A DNA stretch of 64,000 nucleotides. Origin: DASVTR01 sp036382855. Lineage in GTDB: Bacteria; Acidobacteriota; Blastocatellia; Pyrinomonadales; Pyrinomonadaceae. A program made the translations under genes and the position numbers. Position 1 is the first letter of the stretch. Each line of letters begins with the position of its first letter. The stretch spans positions 372,001 through 436,000 of the forward strand of contig DASVPO010000006.1 of assembly GCA_036382855.1 (NCBI GenBank), read 5' to 3'. Positions 16,993 to 24,999 of the stretch are shown in pieces. The notes under the pieces were generated by a model. It was not told where the DNA came from and searched no databases. It worked only from the letters and a program-made list of their open reading frames with translations.

Positions 16993-18222
16993 CTACTGTT
17001 GGCGTGGCGGGCGCACGCCTCCTGCCCGCTCGTAAAGTTTGCGTCCCTTCCATGTCACACCGCTGCCGGTCGCGATTTTAAACGCGGAGTTGAAGAGAAT
17101 CGCGACGAAGAGGGCGTGTCCGAGCGGCGCTGCGAAAGCGTAAGCGATTGGTAGTTTCCAACTCAGGTTGATGAAGGCGAAGATGGCGACCTGTATCGCC
17201 CACACGAGCACGAGCGGCACGAACACTTTCATCAACCCTGCGTGCGCTCCCGCCCACAGAGCAATCGCACAGACGACTGCTGCAAGAAGCGGCACGATCG
17301 TAGCGAGCAGTATGCCTGCGCCGCCGACGAACGACTGGAAGAGATTAAACTTTGTGCCCGCGAAAAGATTCTTGGTGAAACCCTCCCAGATGTCGCGGAA
17401 GGTCGGCTGCATGCGCGTGCTGATTAAATCCGGCGCGTATTCGATGCGCAGGCGTGCGCCCGCAAGCTTGAGCAGTTCGGCCGTCCGCAAATCTTCCGCC
17501 ACCTCTGCGCGCAGCGTTTCATACGCGCCGACCTTGCGCAGCCATTCGCGCCGTATCAGAAAGAAACCGCCGATGCCGAGCGACTCACGCCTGCGCGGGT
17601 CGTTGACGCGATGCACGGGCGCAACCATCACCATGTACCAACCGAAGACGGGCGTAAAGACTCGCTCCCAGAATGTCAGGCAGACGATGTGCGGTATTAA
17701 GGTCACTGCGTCGTAATCGTTCAGGATGGCGTGGGCCATTGCCGTGCGCAGCGCTGCGGGCGCAAAAATCATATCGGCGTCCGTCGCCAGAACCCACTCG
17801 CCTGCTGACTCTTGAAAGGCTTGCTCTAAAGCATGTGGCTTGCCGAGCCAGCCGGGCGGAGGCTCTGCTCCGTCAATCACGCGCAGTCTGCTGTCAGCCT
17901 TTGCTATCGCGTGCAGGATAACTCCTGTCGCGTCCACCGAACGGTCGTTGACGGCTACGACTTCAAAGCGCCCGTAGTCCTGCGACAGGATAGAGCCGAT
18001 GCAGGCTGGCAACACGCGCCCCTCTTCATTACGCGCGGGCACGAGCACGGAGACGAGCGGCGCATCCGTGGTTGTTAAAAATCCGCCGTCCGGCGCACTC
18101 TCAAGCGGCCGCTGCCGCTGCAATCCGCGCACCGTCAGCAGAGCGCCAATCAGCCACAGCAGCACAGCCGCCCATGCGACGAGCGCAAAGGTGTCGAGCG
18201 CGTTCAATCCGAACATCATCAT
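16993..18222 (-). CDS. membrane glycosyltransferase family 2
   Basis: The 409-residue protein has an N-terminal membrane helix (about 10-32), a GT-A domain with VSVLVPARNEEGRV, the nucleotide-binding VNDRSVDAT, the metal-binding ATDADM (DxD), and an acceptor-side AEDLRTAELLKLAG block. Three or four C-terminal membrane helices follow (about 290-385). A PPPGWLGKPHAL segment resembles hopene-associated HpnB/CrtQ-type transferases, suggesting a lipid or carotenoid acceptor; this is an inference. It starts at one of three successive ATG codons at 18222. Confidence 0.88.
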   Translation of the reverse strand: MMMFGLNALDTFALVAWAAVLLWLIGALLTVRGLQRQRPLESAPDGGFLTTTDAPLVSVLVPARNEEGRVLPACIGSILSQDYGRFEVVAVNDRSVDATGVILHAIAKADSRLRVIDGAEPPPGWLGKPHALEQAFQESAGEWVLATDADMIFAPAALRTAMAHAILNDYDAVTLIPHIVCLTFWERVFTPVFGWYMVMVAPVHRVNDPRRRESLGIGGFFLIRREWLRKVGAYETLRAEVAEDLRTAELLKLAGARLRIEYAPDLISTRMQPTFRDIWEGFTKNLFAGTKFNLFQSFVGGAGILLATIVPLLAAVVCAIALWAGAHAGLMKVFVPLVLVWAIQVAIFAFINLSWKLPIAYAFAAPLGHALFVAILFNSAFKIATGSGVTWKGRKLYERAGGVRPPRQQ

Positions 18223-18307
18223 TAATAGATCGTTTGCCGTTTAAATCTCTTCCGCGCATCTTACAAAGGCAGGCAGCAGAAGGCAAAGCTGAAGAGCAAA
18301 AAGAAGA

Positions 18308-18335
18308 GGGAGGAAGTCAAGTAAGACTTCCTCCC
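18308..18335 (-). terminator. terminator after the 3D-domain gene
   Basis: An 11-bp perfect stem (18308-18318 with 18325-18335) is followed on the minus strand by a T-rich CTCTTCTTTTT tract. It separates the 3D-domain gene from the glycosyltransferase gene. Confidence 0.75.
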
Positions 18336-18365
18336 CCGTGCTTCACCATCTATTCAGTTGTTCGT

Positions 18366-18908
18366 TTACGACTGTCGCTTGCGTTTGCCTCCATAGCTGA
18401 GCACCGTCAATTTCACATTGCGGCGACCGAAGCGGCAGGCATCGCGGTAAGAGGGAATCCAAACGTCTATCTTGCGGCCCTTGATGGCCGAGCCTGAATC
18501 CGTGACGACGTATTCGCCGCTATACTGGCCTGCGTCCAGACGAACGCGCGTGCCGAAGGGTAGAACCTTCGGGTCGGCGGCGATTGTTCCGGCGCGCACA
18601 CCCATTCCGCTCGCGCCGCGACCCTTGCGGCTGTAAGCGGTTGCAACGTAAACCAGCGGCGCTGTCAGCGATGTTGATGCGCTTGCTTCGGCAGTCTTGC
18701 GGTTGGCCGAATGGTCTTCAGCCGAGAGAGTCTTATCCTTCTCCTGCTGTTCGGTTGACGGCTGTTGCGATTTGGGTTCCTGCTCTTGCTGGGTTAATGC
18801 TTGTTGAGCGAGAAGCGTTCCGGCGGATAAGGGACGGGCGTAAAAGCCCAGGGAAACTACCAGAAGAGCGGCCGCTAGGGCCACACTTCCACCAAAAAAA
18901 GATCTCAT
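18366..18908 (-). CDS. secreted 3D-domain protein
   Basis: The 180-residue product starts at ATG 18908 with AGGAG about 10 nt upstream; the frame continues to a TTG at 18941 with no support. A signal peptide or anchor (about residues 5-29) precedes a Gln/Glu-rich linker and a C-terminal 3D domain named for three conserved Asp. AADPKVLPFGTRVR and VVTDSGSAIKGRKIDVWIPS carry these Asp residues. The fold is the double-psi beta barrel of MltA/RlpA-type cell-wall enzymes, so a peptidoglycan role in the periplasm is likely. Confidence 0.88.
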   Translation of the reverse strand: MRSFFGGSVALAAALLVVSLGFYARPLSAGTLLAQQALTQQEQEPKSQQPSTEQQEKDKTLSAEDHSANRKTAEASASTSLTAPLVYVATAYSRKGRGASGMGVRAGTIAADPKVLPFGTRVRLDAGQYSGEYVVTDSGSAIKGRKIDVWIPSYRDACRFGRRNVKLTVLSYGGKRKRQS

Positions 18909-19324
18909 GTTATCGGTTCTCCTGTCCGAGGTTGTTGTCAAACTTCCCGGCCACGCGCCGCGCGAGTCCTTTCTTTCCCAAGACTCGTCCTCCGGCTCTA
19001 GGAGTCAATAAAAGACAGTCAGCCGGAGTTGGGGGCTTGCATCCTTGATGCGGTGCGCCGGAAAGTTACGTCCAAAAGAAAAACAAGCGAACATCAACTG
19101 TCCGCTTGTTCCAGAATGGCAGAAAGGCTAACACATGTCGGCGGCCGTGTCGAGCGGCCGGAGGCAGGGAAGCAACGCTTTCGCGGTTCATCAAGCGGCC
19201 GTTGATTTAACGAATCAATGACGACATGAATCGTTAAATCAATCTCTTCCTACATTCATCTTTTTCTTGACGCTCCAATGCGACGCGCATAGAATTGCCG
19301 CCACGATTAAGGAGGGCCATCGGC
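18909..19324. other. divergent intergenic region
   Basis: No gene is seen. It contains an 8-bp hairpin AACAAGCG/CGCTTGTT (19082-19110) and the 12-bp dyad at 19202-19242 just upstream of the GntR-type regulator. Confidence 0.5.
19202..19242. promoter_or_regulatory. 12-bp inverted repeat, candidate operator
   Basis: TTGATTTAACGA (19202-19213) and its perfect complement (19231-19242) are separated by 17 bp, ending 82 bp before the start of the winged-helix regulator. The position suggests an autoregulatory binding site; alternatively it is a structured leader. Confidence 0.45.
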
Positions 19325-19726
19325 ATGAAACTCAAAGTTCGCGTCAATCGCGCCAAACCCGAATCCATGACCAAACAGATCACTGGACAGCTCACCAGTC
19401 TGATTGAAACTGGCGCGCTGGCAGCCGGTGAATTGCTGCCTTCGGAGCGCACGCTGGCCGATACTCTGGGCGTCGCTCGCAACGTCGTGCGCCGCAGTTA
19501 CGACTACCTGACCACGGGCGGCCACGTCGAGTCTGAAGGACGGAAGGGCAAACGCGTTCGCTCAAAGTCTGCGAAAGGCGGAAGCGGCACGACAGCCACC
19601 GCTCCGTCAAGGGCGAGCAGGAAAAGCAGGTCCGGCGGCAAGAGTTCCGGCAAATCAGGAACGAAGGGCGCTAAAGCCAGAGGCGCTTCGGTCACTGTCC
19701 GCGTCGGAACAAAGAAACGAAAATAA
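19325..19726 (+). CDS. GntR-type winged-helix regulator with Lys/Ser/Gly-rich tail
   Basis: ATG 19325 is preceded by AAGGAGGG, fixing the start inside a longer frame. Residues 1-80 form a GntR winged helix (MTKQITGQLTSLIETG, LLPSERTLADTLGVARNVVRRSYDYL). Instead of an effector or aminotransferase domain, the remaining about 50 residues are a basic tail rich in Lys, Ser, Gly and Ala with SGK/SGGK repeats, like histone-H1 or nucleoid-protein tails. It probably binds DNA tightly and may act on its own promoter. Confidence 0.8.
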   Translation: MKLKVRVNRAKPESMTKQITGQLTSLIETGALAAGELLPSERTLADTLGVARNVVRRSYDYLTTGGHVESEGRKGKRVRSKSAKGGSGTTATAPSRASRKSRSGGKSSGKSGTKGAKARGASVTVRVGTKKRK

Positions 19727-19754
19727 ACTCCGCGAACGCTCAAAGGCTTGAATC

Positions 19755-19785
19755 CTGTGGCGAGAGGTAGCTCCTCTTGCCACAG
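19755..19785 (+). terminator. 13-bp hairpin between regulator and purN
   Basis: CTGTGGCGAGAGG (19755-19767) pairs with 19773-19785. One pair is G-U only on the plus strand, favouring plus-strand RNA. No U-run follows, so it may end or stabilise the regulator mRNA. Confidence 0.5.
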
Positions 19786-19817
19786 TGCGTGCGCACGTCT
19801 AACGGCCCGAAGCAGTC

Positions 19818-20423
19818 TTACTCTGCCTTCAACACGACGCGCCGCCCCGACAACTCATAATCCCCGCGCACGACGAGCGCGAGCGCTTCCGCGTACAGCT
19901 TATGCTCTCCGACGAGAATCCGCGCCGAGAGCGTTTCGACCGTATCGAGGTCATCAACGGGCACGACCCGCTGCGCGATGATAGGGCCGCCGTCCAGCGT
20001 CTCGTCCACGAAGTGAACCGTGCAGCCCGTCCATTTGACGCCGTACTGAAGCGCTTGCTCCTGCGCGTCAAGGCCGGGAAACGACGGCAACAGGCTCGGA
20101 TGAATGTTGATGATGCGACCGCGAAAGGCTTCTATGAACTGCGACGACAACAGCCGCATGTAGCCAGCAAGACAAACCAACTCGACTCCGCGCGTGCGCA
20201 AACTCTCGACCATCTCCGCATCATGCTCTGCGCGCGTGCGGCCGCGACGTTCAATAGCAAGCGCTTCCAGCCCGCGCTCGCGCGCCCGCAAGAGGCCCGC
20301 CGCATCAGCCCTGTCGCTAACGACAACGACAATCTCCGCGCCGGGAACGCGCCCCTCGCGCACGGCGTCGGCCAGCGCCAGCATGTTTGAGCCGCGGCCT
20401 GAAATTAGAATGCCAATCTTCAT
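19818..20423 (-). CDS. purN: phosphoribosylglycinamide formyltransferase
   Basis: PurN transfers a formyl group from 10-formyl-THF to GAR in step 3 of purine synthesis. The 201-residue length is typical. Visible are the N-terminal GRGSN (9-13) phosphate-binding motif, catalytic Asn106 and His108 in NIHPSLLPSFPG, and Asp144 in the DETLDGGPI block, at the numbering seen in the E. coli enzyme. It lies 69 bp downstream of purM; the gap holds a degenerate 7-bp-unit palindrome. Confidence 0.97.
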   Translation of the reverse strand: MKIGILISGRGSNMLALADAVREGRVPGAEIVVVVSDRADAAGLLRARERGLEALAIERRGRTRAEHDAEMVESLRTRGVELVCLAGYMRLLSSQFIEAFRGRIINIHPSLLPSFPGLDAQEQALQYGVKWTGCTVHFVDETLDGGPIIAQRVVPVDDLDTVETLSARILVGEHKLYAEALALVVRGDYELSGRRVVLKAE

Positions 20424-20429
20424 TCGGAG

Positions 20430-20485
20430 TTCAAATTTCCAATTTGAGGTTTGAAGTTGAAAGGCCGCGAAACTTAAATTTGAAA
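20430..20485. repeat. degenerate 7-bp-unit palindrome between purM and purN
   Basis: TTCAAATTT (20430-20438) matches AAATTTGAA (20476-20484). Between them units AATTTCC, AATTTGA, GGTTTGA, AGTTGAA run in 7-bp register from 20434. Confidence 0.55.
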
Positions 20486-20492
20486 GACAAAG

Positions 20493-21524
20493 TTAAGCGA
20501 TGTTGACTTCGCCGTTGCCCGTCTCGACGCGCCCAATTTCGTAGCAGGTCTCGCCGCGTTCGGACAGATGCGCTTTGATTGTTGCGGCATCCTGTGGAGC
20601 GCAGACGATGACCATGCCGACGCCCATATTGAAGGTGCGGTACATTTCAGCGTCCGTGACGCTGCCGATCTCCTGCATGACGGAAAAGATGGGCAGGATG
20701 GGCCAGGTATCGCGCGCGATGATGACGCTCGTTTCTGCGGGCAGAATGCGTGGGATGTTTTCCGTGAGTCCGCCGCCTGTGATGTGGGCCAATCCTTTGA
20801 TGAGGCCGGAATCGAGCAAGCCTTCGAGAGCGGGAAGGTAGCTCATGTGTGGCGCTAAAAGAGCCGCGCCGATGGTCGTGTCGAGTTGCGGGATTCTGGT
20901 TTCAGGGTCGTAGCCAGCGACATCGAAGAAGAGCTTGCGCGCCAGCGAGTAGCCGTTGGTGTGAAGCCCGACCGAGGGCAGCGCGAGCAACACATCACCG
21001 GCAGCGATGCGTTTACCGTCAATCACCTTTTCGCGGTCAACGATGCCGACAATGAAACCTGCAACATCGTATTCGCCTTCACTGTAGAAGCCCGGCATCT
21101 CAGCCGTCTCGCCGCCCAACAGCACACACTTATTCTCACGACAACCCGCCGCAACGCCTTCAACAATTGCCGCCACAACATCGGGCGCTAATTTCCCGGT
21201 CGCGATGTAGTCCAGAAAAAAGAGCGGGCGTGCGCCCTGCACCAGAATGTCGTTAACGCAGTGGTTAACAAGGTCGCGCCCGATGGTGTTGTGAACGCCG
21301 GTCAGGAATGCGACCTTGAGTTTTGTCCCGACGCCGTCGGCCGAAGCGACGAGGACGGGCGTACGCATCTGCGGAAACGCGGCGTCGAACATCCCGCCAA
21401 AACTGCCTATCTCCGAGAGCGTACGCTCGTTGAACGTTGCCCGCGCAAGCAGCTTGATGCGTTCCTTCGCCGCGTTCGCCGCATCAATATCAACGCCCGC
21501 ATCTCGATAGCTGATAGTGTCCAT
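20493..21524 (-). CDS. purM: phosphoribosylformylglycinamidine cyclo-ligase
   Basis: AIR synthetase closes the imidazole ring in purine synthesis step 5. The 343-residue protein shows SYRDAGVDIDAAN at the N-terminus, the GSFGGMFD motif, the ATP-site SADGVGTKLKVA, the GGETAEMPGFY block and the late HITGGGLTENIPRI signature. Length matches the family. It heads the purM-purN pair; a GTGATGA-family palindrome lies immediately upstream of its start, so its promoter must lie within or across that element or further upstream. Confidence 0.97.
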   Translation of the reverse strand: MDTISYRDAGVDIDAANAAKERIKLLARATFNERTLSEIGSFGGMFDAAFPQMRTPVLVASADGVGTKLKVAFLTGVHNTIGRDLVNHCVNDILVQGARPLFFLDYIATGKLAPDVVAAIVEGVAAGCRENKCVLLGGETAEMPGFYSEGEYDVAGFIVGIVDREKVIDGKRIAAGDVLLALPSVGLHTNGYSLARKLFFDVAGYDPETRIPQLDTTIGAALLAPHMSYLPALEGLLDSGLIKGLAHITGGGLTENIPRILPAETSVIIARDTWPILPIFSVMQEIGSVTDAEMYRTFNMGVGMVIVCAPQDAATIKAHLSERGETCYEIGRVETGNGEVNIA

Positions 21525-21531
21525 AAGAAAA

Positions 21532-21610
21532 GTGATGAGTGATGAGTGATGAGTAATGAGTGAAAGAAAGAGTTTTAAAACTCATCACTCATTACTCATC
21601 ACTCATCACT
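21532..21610. repeat. 7-bp-unit palindrome, GTGATGA family, copy 1
   Basis: Left arm: GTGATGA three times then GTAATGA (from 21532). Right arm: the complement, 21579-21610. The loop contains GAAAGAAAGAG. It supplies the TGA stop of the neighbouring hydrolase gene (21606-21608) and ends 7 bp before the purM start. Confidence 0.9.
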
Positions 21611-22787
21611 TCTTTGCTGCTTTTTGTCTGGGCGGCGGGCCGAAGTCGCCGTAGGTGATGAAGCCTGAGCGCGTCGAGTCGTCTTTTTGCGCTTCGCGTC
21701 CGGCCCAGAGGTCACCCTTGTTTTCTCTGGCCGCCTTAATCTCGTAGAGCTTGCCGTCTTTGATTCTGCCCGTGGTTGTGATGGAAATGTCGCCCTGCAA
21801 ATCCGTGCGGTAGAGTTTGTTGACGCCCGCTGCCTTCAGATGTTGGAGCACGGTGGGCGCAGGATGGCCGTAGCGGTTAGCCTCGCTGGTCGAGATGATG
21901 GCTGCTTCCGGCTTGACGCGCCGCAGGAAGTTTTCCGTCGTCGCATACTTCGAGCCATGATGCGCGACCTTCAACACGGTCGCCGCAAGGTTCAAGTCCT
22001 TACTCGTCAGACGGTCTTCCGTTTGAGCTTCAGCGTCGCCTGCGAGCAGCATGGAAAAATCGCCGTAGTCGAGCCGCATCACGATGGAGTTGGCGTTAAG
22101 CTCGTTGCCGCCGCCCTTCGCTATCTGCTCTCGCGTAAACAGAGGCGGCTGCGGCGCAAGCACGGTCAGGAGTGCGCCGCCGCCGAGGTCAATCTTTTCG
22201 TCAGGCTCAACCTTCTTCAATTGCGCGCCCTTTTCCGTGATTGTGTTTTTGAATTCGTTGTATGCCTTGACGGTCGGCAGTTCAGTCGTCCTGCCACGCT
22301 GCTTCGGGGCTGGCGCTTTTTGAGCGGTCTTGGCATTCTGTCCCTGCTTGTTGGAGGCGTTGGAGTTCGTCGCCGTAGTCTCCTCCTTCACGACTCCGGG
22401 CGGCGCTTCGTCGTTGTGCAACACGGTCAGGACTTTCACGTTGTTGAGCACATCGTCCATGCCGCCGATGTGATCAGGGTGCGCGTGCGTGGCAATGAGA
22501 TAATCAATCTGCTGTACGTTGTAACGCTTCAAGGCTTCGAGCACGACCTTGCCCTTCGTCTGGTCGCCAGCGTCAACCAGCACCACCTTGCCTTCCGGCG
22601 AGATGATTAAAATCGAATCGCCCTGGCCCACGTCCAGCACATGCACCTGCATCTCTTTGCCCGATGCGGGCGGCGGCTGCTTGCGCCACCAAGGCAGGAC
22701 AAACTTGTAGCCGACAAAACCAAGCCCGCCGAGCATCAAGACCAGCACGGCCACCGCGCACCCGCATCCCTGTTTAGTTCGCGCCAC
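21606..22787 (-). CDS. membrane-anchored ComEC-like metallo-beta-lactamase-fold hydrolase
   Basis: The 393-residue protein has one N-terminal membrane helix (about 8-30) and a metallo-hydrolase domain like the C-terminal part of ComEC: VLDVGQGDSILI, the metal-binding THAHPDHIGG, LLAGDAEAQTE and VAHHGSKYATTENFL. Free-standing members may be extracytoplasmic nucleases or phosphodiesterases. A low-complexity insert sits after the HxHxDH motif (about 140-175). The stop codon lies in a 7-bp-unit palindrome, so the original end may have been replaced. It is a paralogue of the 23911-24999 gene. Confidence 0.88.
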   Translation of the reverse strand: MARTKQGCGCAVAVLVLMLGGLGFVGYKFVLPWWRKQPPPASGKEMQVHVLDVGQGDSILIISPEGKVVLVDAGDQTKGKVVLEALKRYNVQQIDYLIATHAHPDHIGGMDDVLNNVKVLTVLHNDEAPPGVVKEETTATNSNASNKQGQNAKTAQKAPAPKQRGRTTELPTVKAYNEFKNTITEKGAQLKKVEPDEKIDLGGGALLTVLAPQPPLFTREQIAKGGGNELNANSIVMRLDYGDFSMLLAGDAEAQTEDRLTSKDLNLAATVLKVAHHGSKYATTENFLRRVKPEAAIISTSEANRYGHPAPTVLQHLKAAGVNKLYRTDLQGDISITTTGRIKDGKLYEIKAARENKGDLWAGREAQKDDSTRSGFITYGDFGPPPRQKAAKK

Positions 22788-22859
22788 TTTCTTAAAATTG
22801 CCTCTTTGGTTAGAAAAATTTAGATGAGAATAATCGGATCAGGCAAGACGCATCATTCA

Positions 22860-23150
22860 TCACAACTTGAAATCCTTCTTCTCTTCAACGCCGCCTGCCT
22901 CGGTCAACTGTTTCTGCAACTTCTTGATTCTCTCTTCGGCACTACTGCGTGAGCTTGTGTCCATCGTGATAGTGATTTTCAGATGGTCGCCGTCGCGCAC
23001 GCCATCAGGCAAGAGCGAGACTGGGAAATCAATCTGCGTCTCTTCATCAGCGCCGACAAGCAAGACTGCCTGCCCGCCATCCTCTATGCGGTCAACGACC
23101 GCACGTATCGGCGCAGCCTTCGTGCGTCTCTTTTCATCAGCCTCAGGCAT
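22860..23150 (-). CDS. DUF3006-like small protein
   Basis: The 96-residue protein has the DUF3006 pattern (AVVDRIEDGGQAVLLV then LPDGVRDGDHLKI) and a charged C-terminal helix. Such proteins are often encoded beside ComEC-like hydrolases, as here, where it lies 72 bp upstream of one. I prefer ATG 23150, which has GGGGAAG 7 nt upstream, over a GTG five codons earlier. Function unknown. Confidence 0.75.
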   Translation of the reverse strand: MPEADEKRRTKAAPIRAVVDRIEDGGQAVLLVGADEETQIDFPVSLLPDGVRDGDHLKITITMDTSSRSSAEERIKKLQKQLTEAGGVEEKKDFKL

Positions 23151-23223
23151 CGCTTGCTTCCCCACCAGCGATCACTGGACCACAAATATCCAGAGCGATA
23201 TTGATTTGCTTAGTCATAGCTTA

Positions 23224-23568
23224 TTAAGACATTCCTACTGTGAATATCACGCAATTCTCAACTGCCAAAATTGTCCGTGGGCCAACAGCACCGAGTTTCT
23301 TTACTAATCTGGTCTTATCCAGCACTCTCAACTGATGACACAAGGCAACAGATTCGCTTGTCAGTCCCCCTTCACCTTTCGAGAGCTGAACGCAGGAAGG
23401 CAAAGAGGCGCGACGTAAATTTGTCGTCACAGGAATAGCGATGACCGTCGTCGTGTATTTGCTGATGAGATTATTCTGGAAGATAAGAACGGGGCGAGTG
23501 CCAGCTTGTTCAGAGCCACGTATCGGATTGAGGTCGGCTAGCCAGATTTCGCCTCGTTCGACTCTCAT
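23224..23568 (-). CDS. MazF/PemK-type endoribonuclease toxin
   Basis: The 114-residue product shows the MazF fold signature: RGEIWLADLNPIRGSEQAGTRPVLI at the N-terminus (core GSEQAGTRPV), IAIPVTTN, and a later LCHQLRVLDKTRL strand. Family toxins cut mRNA at short motifs. Its start overlaps the antitoxin stop by 4 bp (ATGA, 23565-23568), typical of coupled translation in a type II toxin-antitoxin operon. Confidence 0.92.
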   Translation of the reverse strand: MRVERGEIWLADLNPIRGSEQAGTRPVLIFQNNLISKYTTTVIAIPVTTNLRRASLPSCVQLSKGEGGLTSESVALCHQLRVLDKTRLVKKLGAVGPRTILAVENCVIFTVGMS

Positions 23569-23798
23569 CTGCCGTCCTCTTCAGCTAAATCTTCAGCGTA
23601 GTCAGCTATCCCTTCTTCTGCCAGACGGCGGTCTTCCTCAGCGAATTCAGCGTAGAGAGCAGCTAAGTGAGTTTCATCAATCGTCGTCGGTTGATGTCGG
23701 GCACGAAATTTGAGAAACGCCAGATAATCTGCAACCTCTTTAAGCTGTGCTTCACTCAAAGTCTTTAATTCATTTGTCACCTGTTCTTCTATTGACAT
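23565..23798 (-). CDS. antitoxin of the MazF pair
   Basis: The 77-residue acidic protein has an N-terminal helical part (SIEEQVTNELKTLSEAQLKEVADYL) of the kind found in DUF2281/VapB-like antitoxins and a Glu/Asp-rich C-terminal tail suited to wrap the toxin. It directly precedes the toxin gene and overlaps it. A GAGG site lies 6-7 nt before the ATG. No dyad operator was clear to me upstream. Confidence 0.8.
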   Translation of the reverse strand: MSIEEQVTNELKTLSEAQLKEVADYLAFLKFRARHQPTTIDETHLAALYAEFAEEDRRLAEEGIADYAEDLAEEDGR

Positions 23799-23910
23799 AG
23801 ATACCTCAGCAACTTGGATTGTTATCTTATGCTACGACAAAACAATTTGCATCGGTAGCAAGAAATAATCTGGAACTTTAGAACCGGGCTTAAACGAAGA
23901 CAGGGATTTA

Positions 23911-24999
23911 TCACCTGCCGCCAGCCGCTCTTCTTGAGCGTCCCTGTGGCGGCGCGGAATCCACGGACGCATCGTCGCCTACAGAGCGCGTTGATTCTTC
24001 TCGCTGCGGGGTGCGCCCGGCCCACATGTCGCCGGATGCGGGCCGCTCCGTCTTAATCTCGTAGCCGCGACCGCGCGAGATGATTGTAATCTCGCCTTCG
24101 AGGTCTGTGCGATAAAGCTTGACGCCGAGTTTGCGTAGACGGTCAAGCACTTCCTGGCTCGGATGACCATAGCGATTTTCCGTGCCGTTGGAGATAACGG
24201 CCGCCTCGAAGCCGCCCTGCCGCAGGAACTTTTCCGACGACGCATACTTCGAGCCGTGATGGCCTACTTTCAGAACTTTCGCCGCGACGCTCGCGCCGCT
24301 CGCAATGATTCGCTCTTCAGTTTCGGCCTCGGCATCTCCTGTGAGCAGCAGAGAAAAGTCGCCGTAGTCAAGCCGCGTCACAACAGAATTGGCGTTTGGT
24401 TCGTTGCCGCCCGAACGGATGTCGCTCTGCCTGAAGAAAGGCGGTATGGGCGCAAGCACAGAAAGCTGTGCGCCTCCGCCGAGGTCAAACTTCTGGCCCG
24501 GCGCGGCTCCGACGTACTGCGCTCCCGTCTGTTTAATCGCCCGCAGAAAATCTTCGTAATTCTTCGTTGTGTTCGGCACACGGCTATCGAGCACGGTTGT
24601 TACTTTAACTGCTTTCAAAACTTCGTCCGCGCCGCCGATGTGGTCCGCGTGCGCGTGTGTCGCGACCATCAAATCAATCTGCTTGACGCCGTAACGCTGA
24701 AGGGCGGCGAGCACAACCTTGCCGCTGCCGGGCGTGCCCGCGTCAACCAGCACGCTTTTTCCGCCGGGCGCGATAATCAGGATTGAATCGCCCTGCCCGA
24801 CGTTGAGCACGTGCACTTGCAGTTCGTCGCCCGATGGAGGCGGCTGCGGCGCGTCCTTCTTTTGCCACCAGCGTAGGAGAAGATAGCCGCCGACTACTGC
24901 GACGATGAGCGCGAGCGCCAGACCAATCAAGCACCCGCGTCCGCCCTGTGCCATTAGACGCTGCTGCGCAAAGCGAGGCACACGCTCGTCTGGTCTCAT
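23911..24999 (-). CDS. second membrane-anchored ComEC-like metallo-hydrolase
   Basis: The 362-residue paralogue of the 21606-22787 product has a membrane helix (about 24-44), VLNVGQGDSILI, THAHADHIGG, LLTGDAEAETEE and VGHHGSKYASS. It lacks the long insert of its paralogue and ends in a Ser/Arg-rich tail. Its ATG overlaps the purF stop by 4 bp (ATGA at 24996-24999), so it is translationally coupled to purF. A second start at 24954 is possible. Confidence 0.88.
   Translation of the reverse strand: MRPDERVPRFAQQRLMAQGGRGCLIGLALALIVAVVGGYLLLRWWQKKDAPQPPPSGDELQVHVLNVGQGDSILIIAPGGKSVLVDAGTPGSGKVVLAALQRYGVKQIDLMVATHAHADHIGGADEVLKAVKVTTVLDSRVPNTTKNYEDFLRAIKQTGAQYVGAAPGQKFDLGGGAQLSVLAPIPPFFRQSDIRSGGNEPNANSVVTRLDYGDFSLLLTGDAEAETEERIIASGASVAAKVLKVGHHGSKYASSEKFLRQGGFEAAVISNGTENRYGHPSQEVLDRLRKLGVKLYRTDLEGEITIISRGRGYEIKTERPASGDMWAGRTPQREESTRSVGDDASVDSAPPQGRSRRAAGGR

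Noticed and set aside
21687..22610. 307-codon ORF opposite the ComEC-like hydrolase
   Set aside because: The minus-strand frame carries conserved metal-binding motifs; the plus-strand frame has none.
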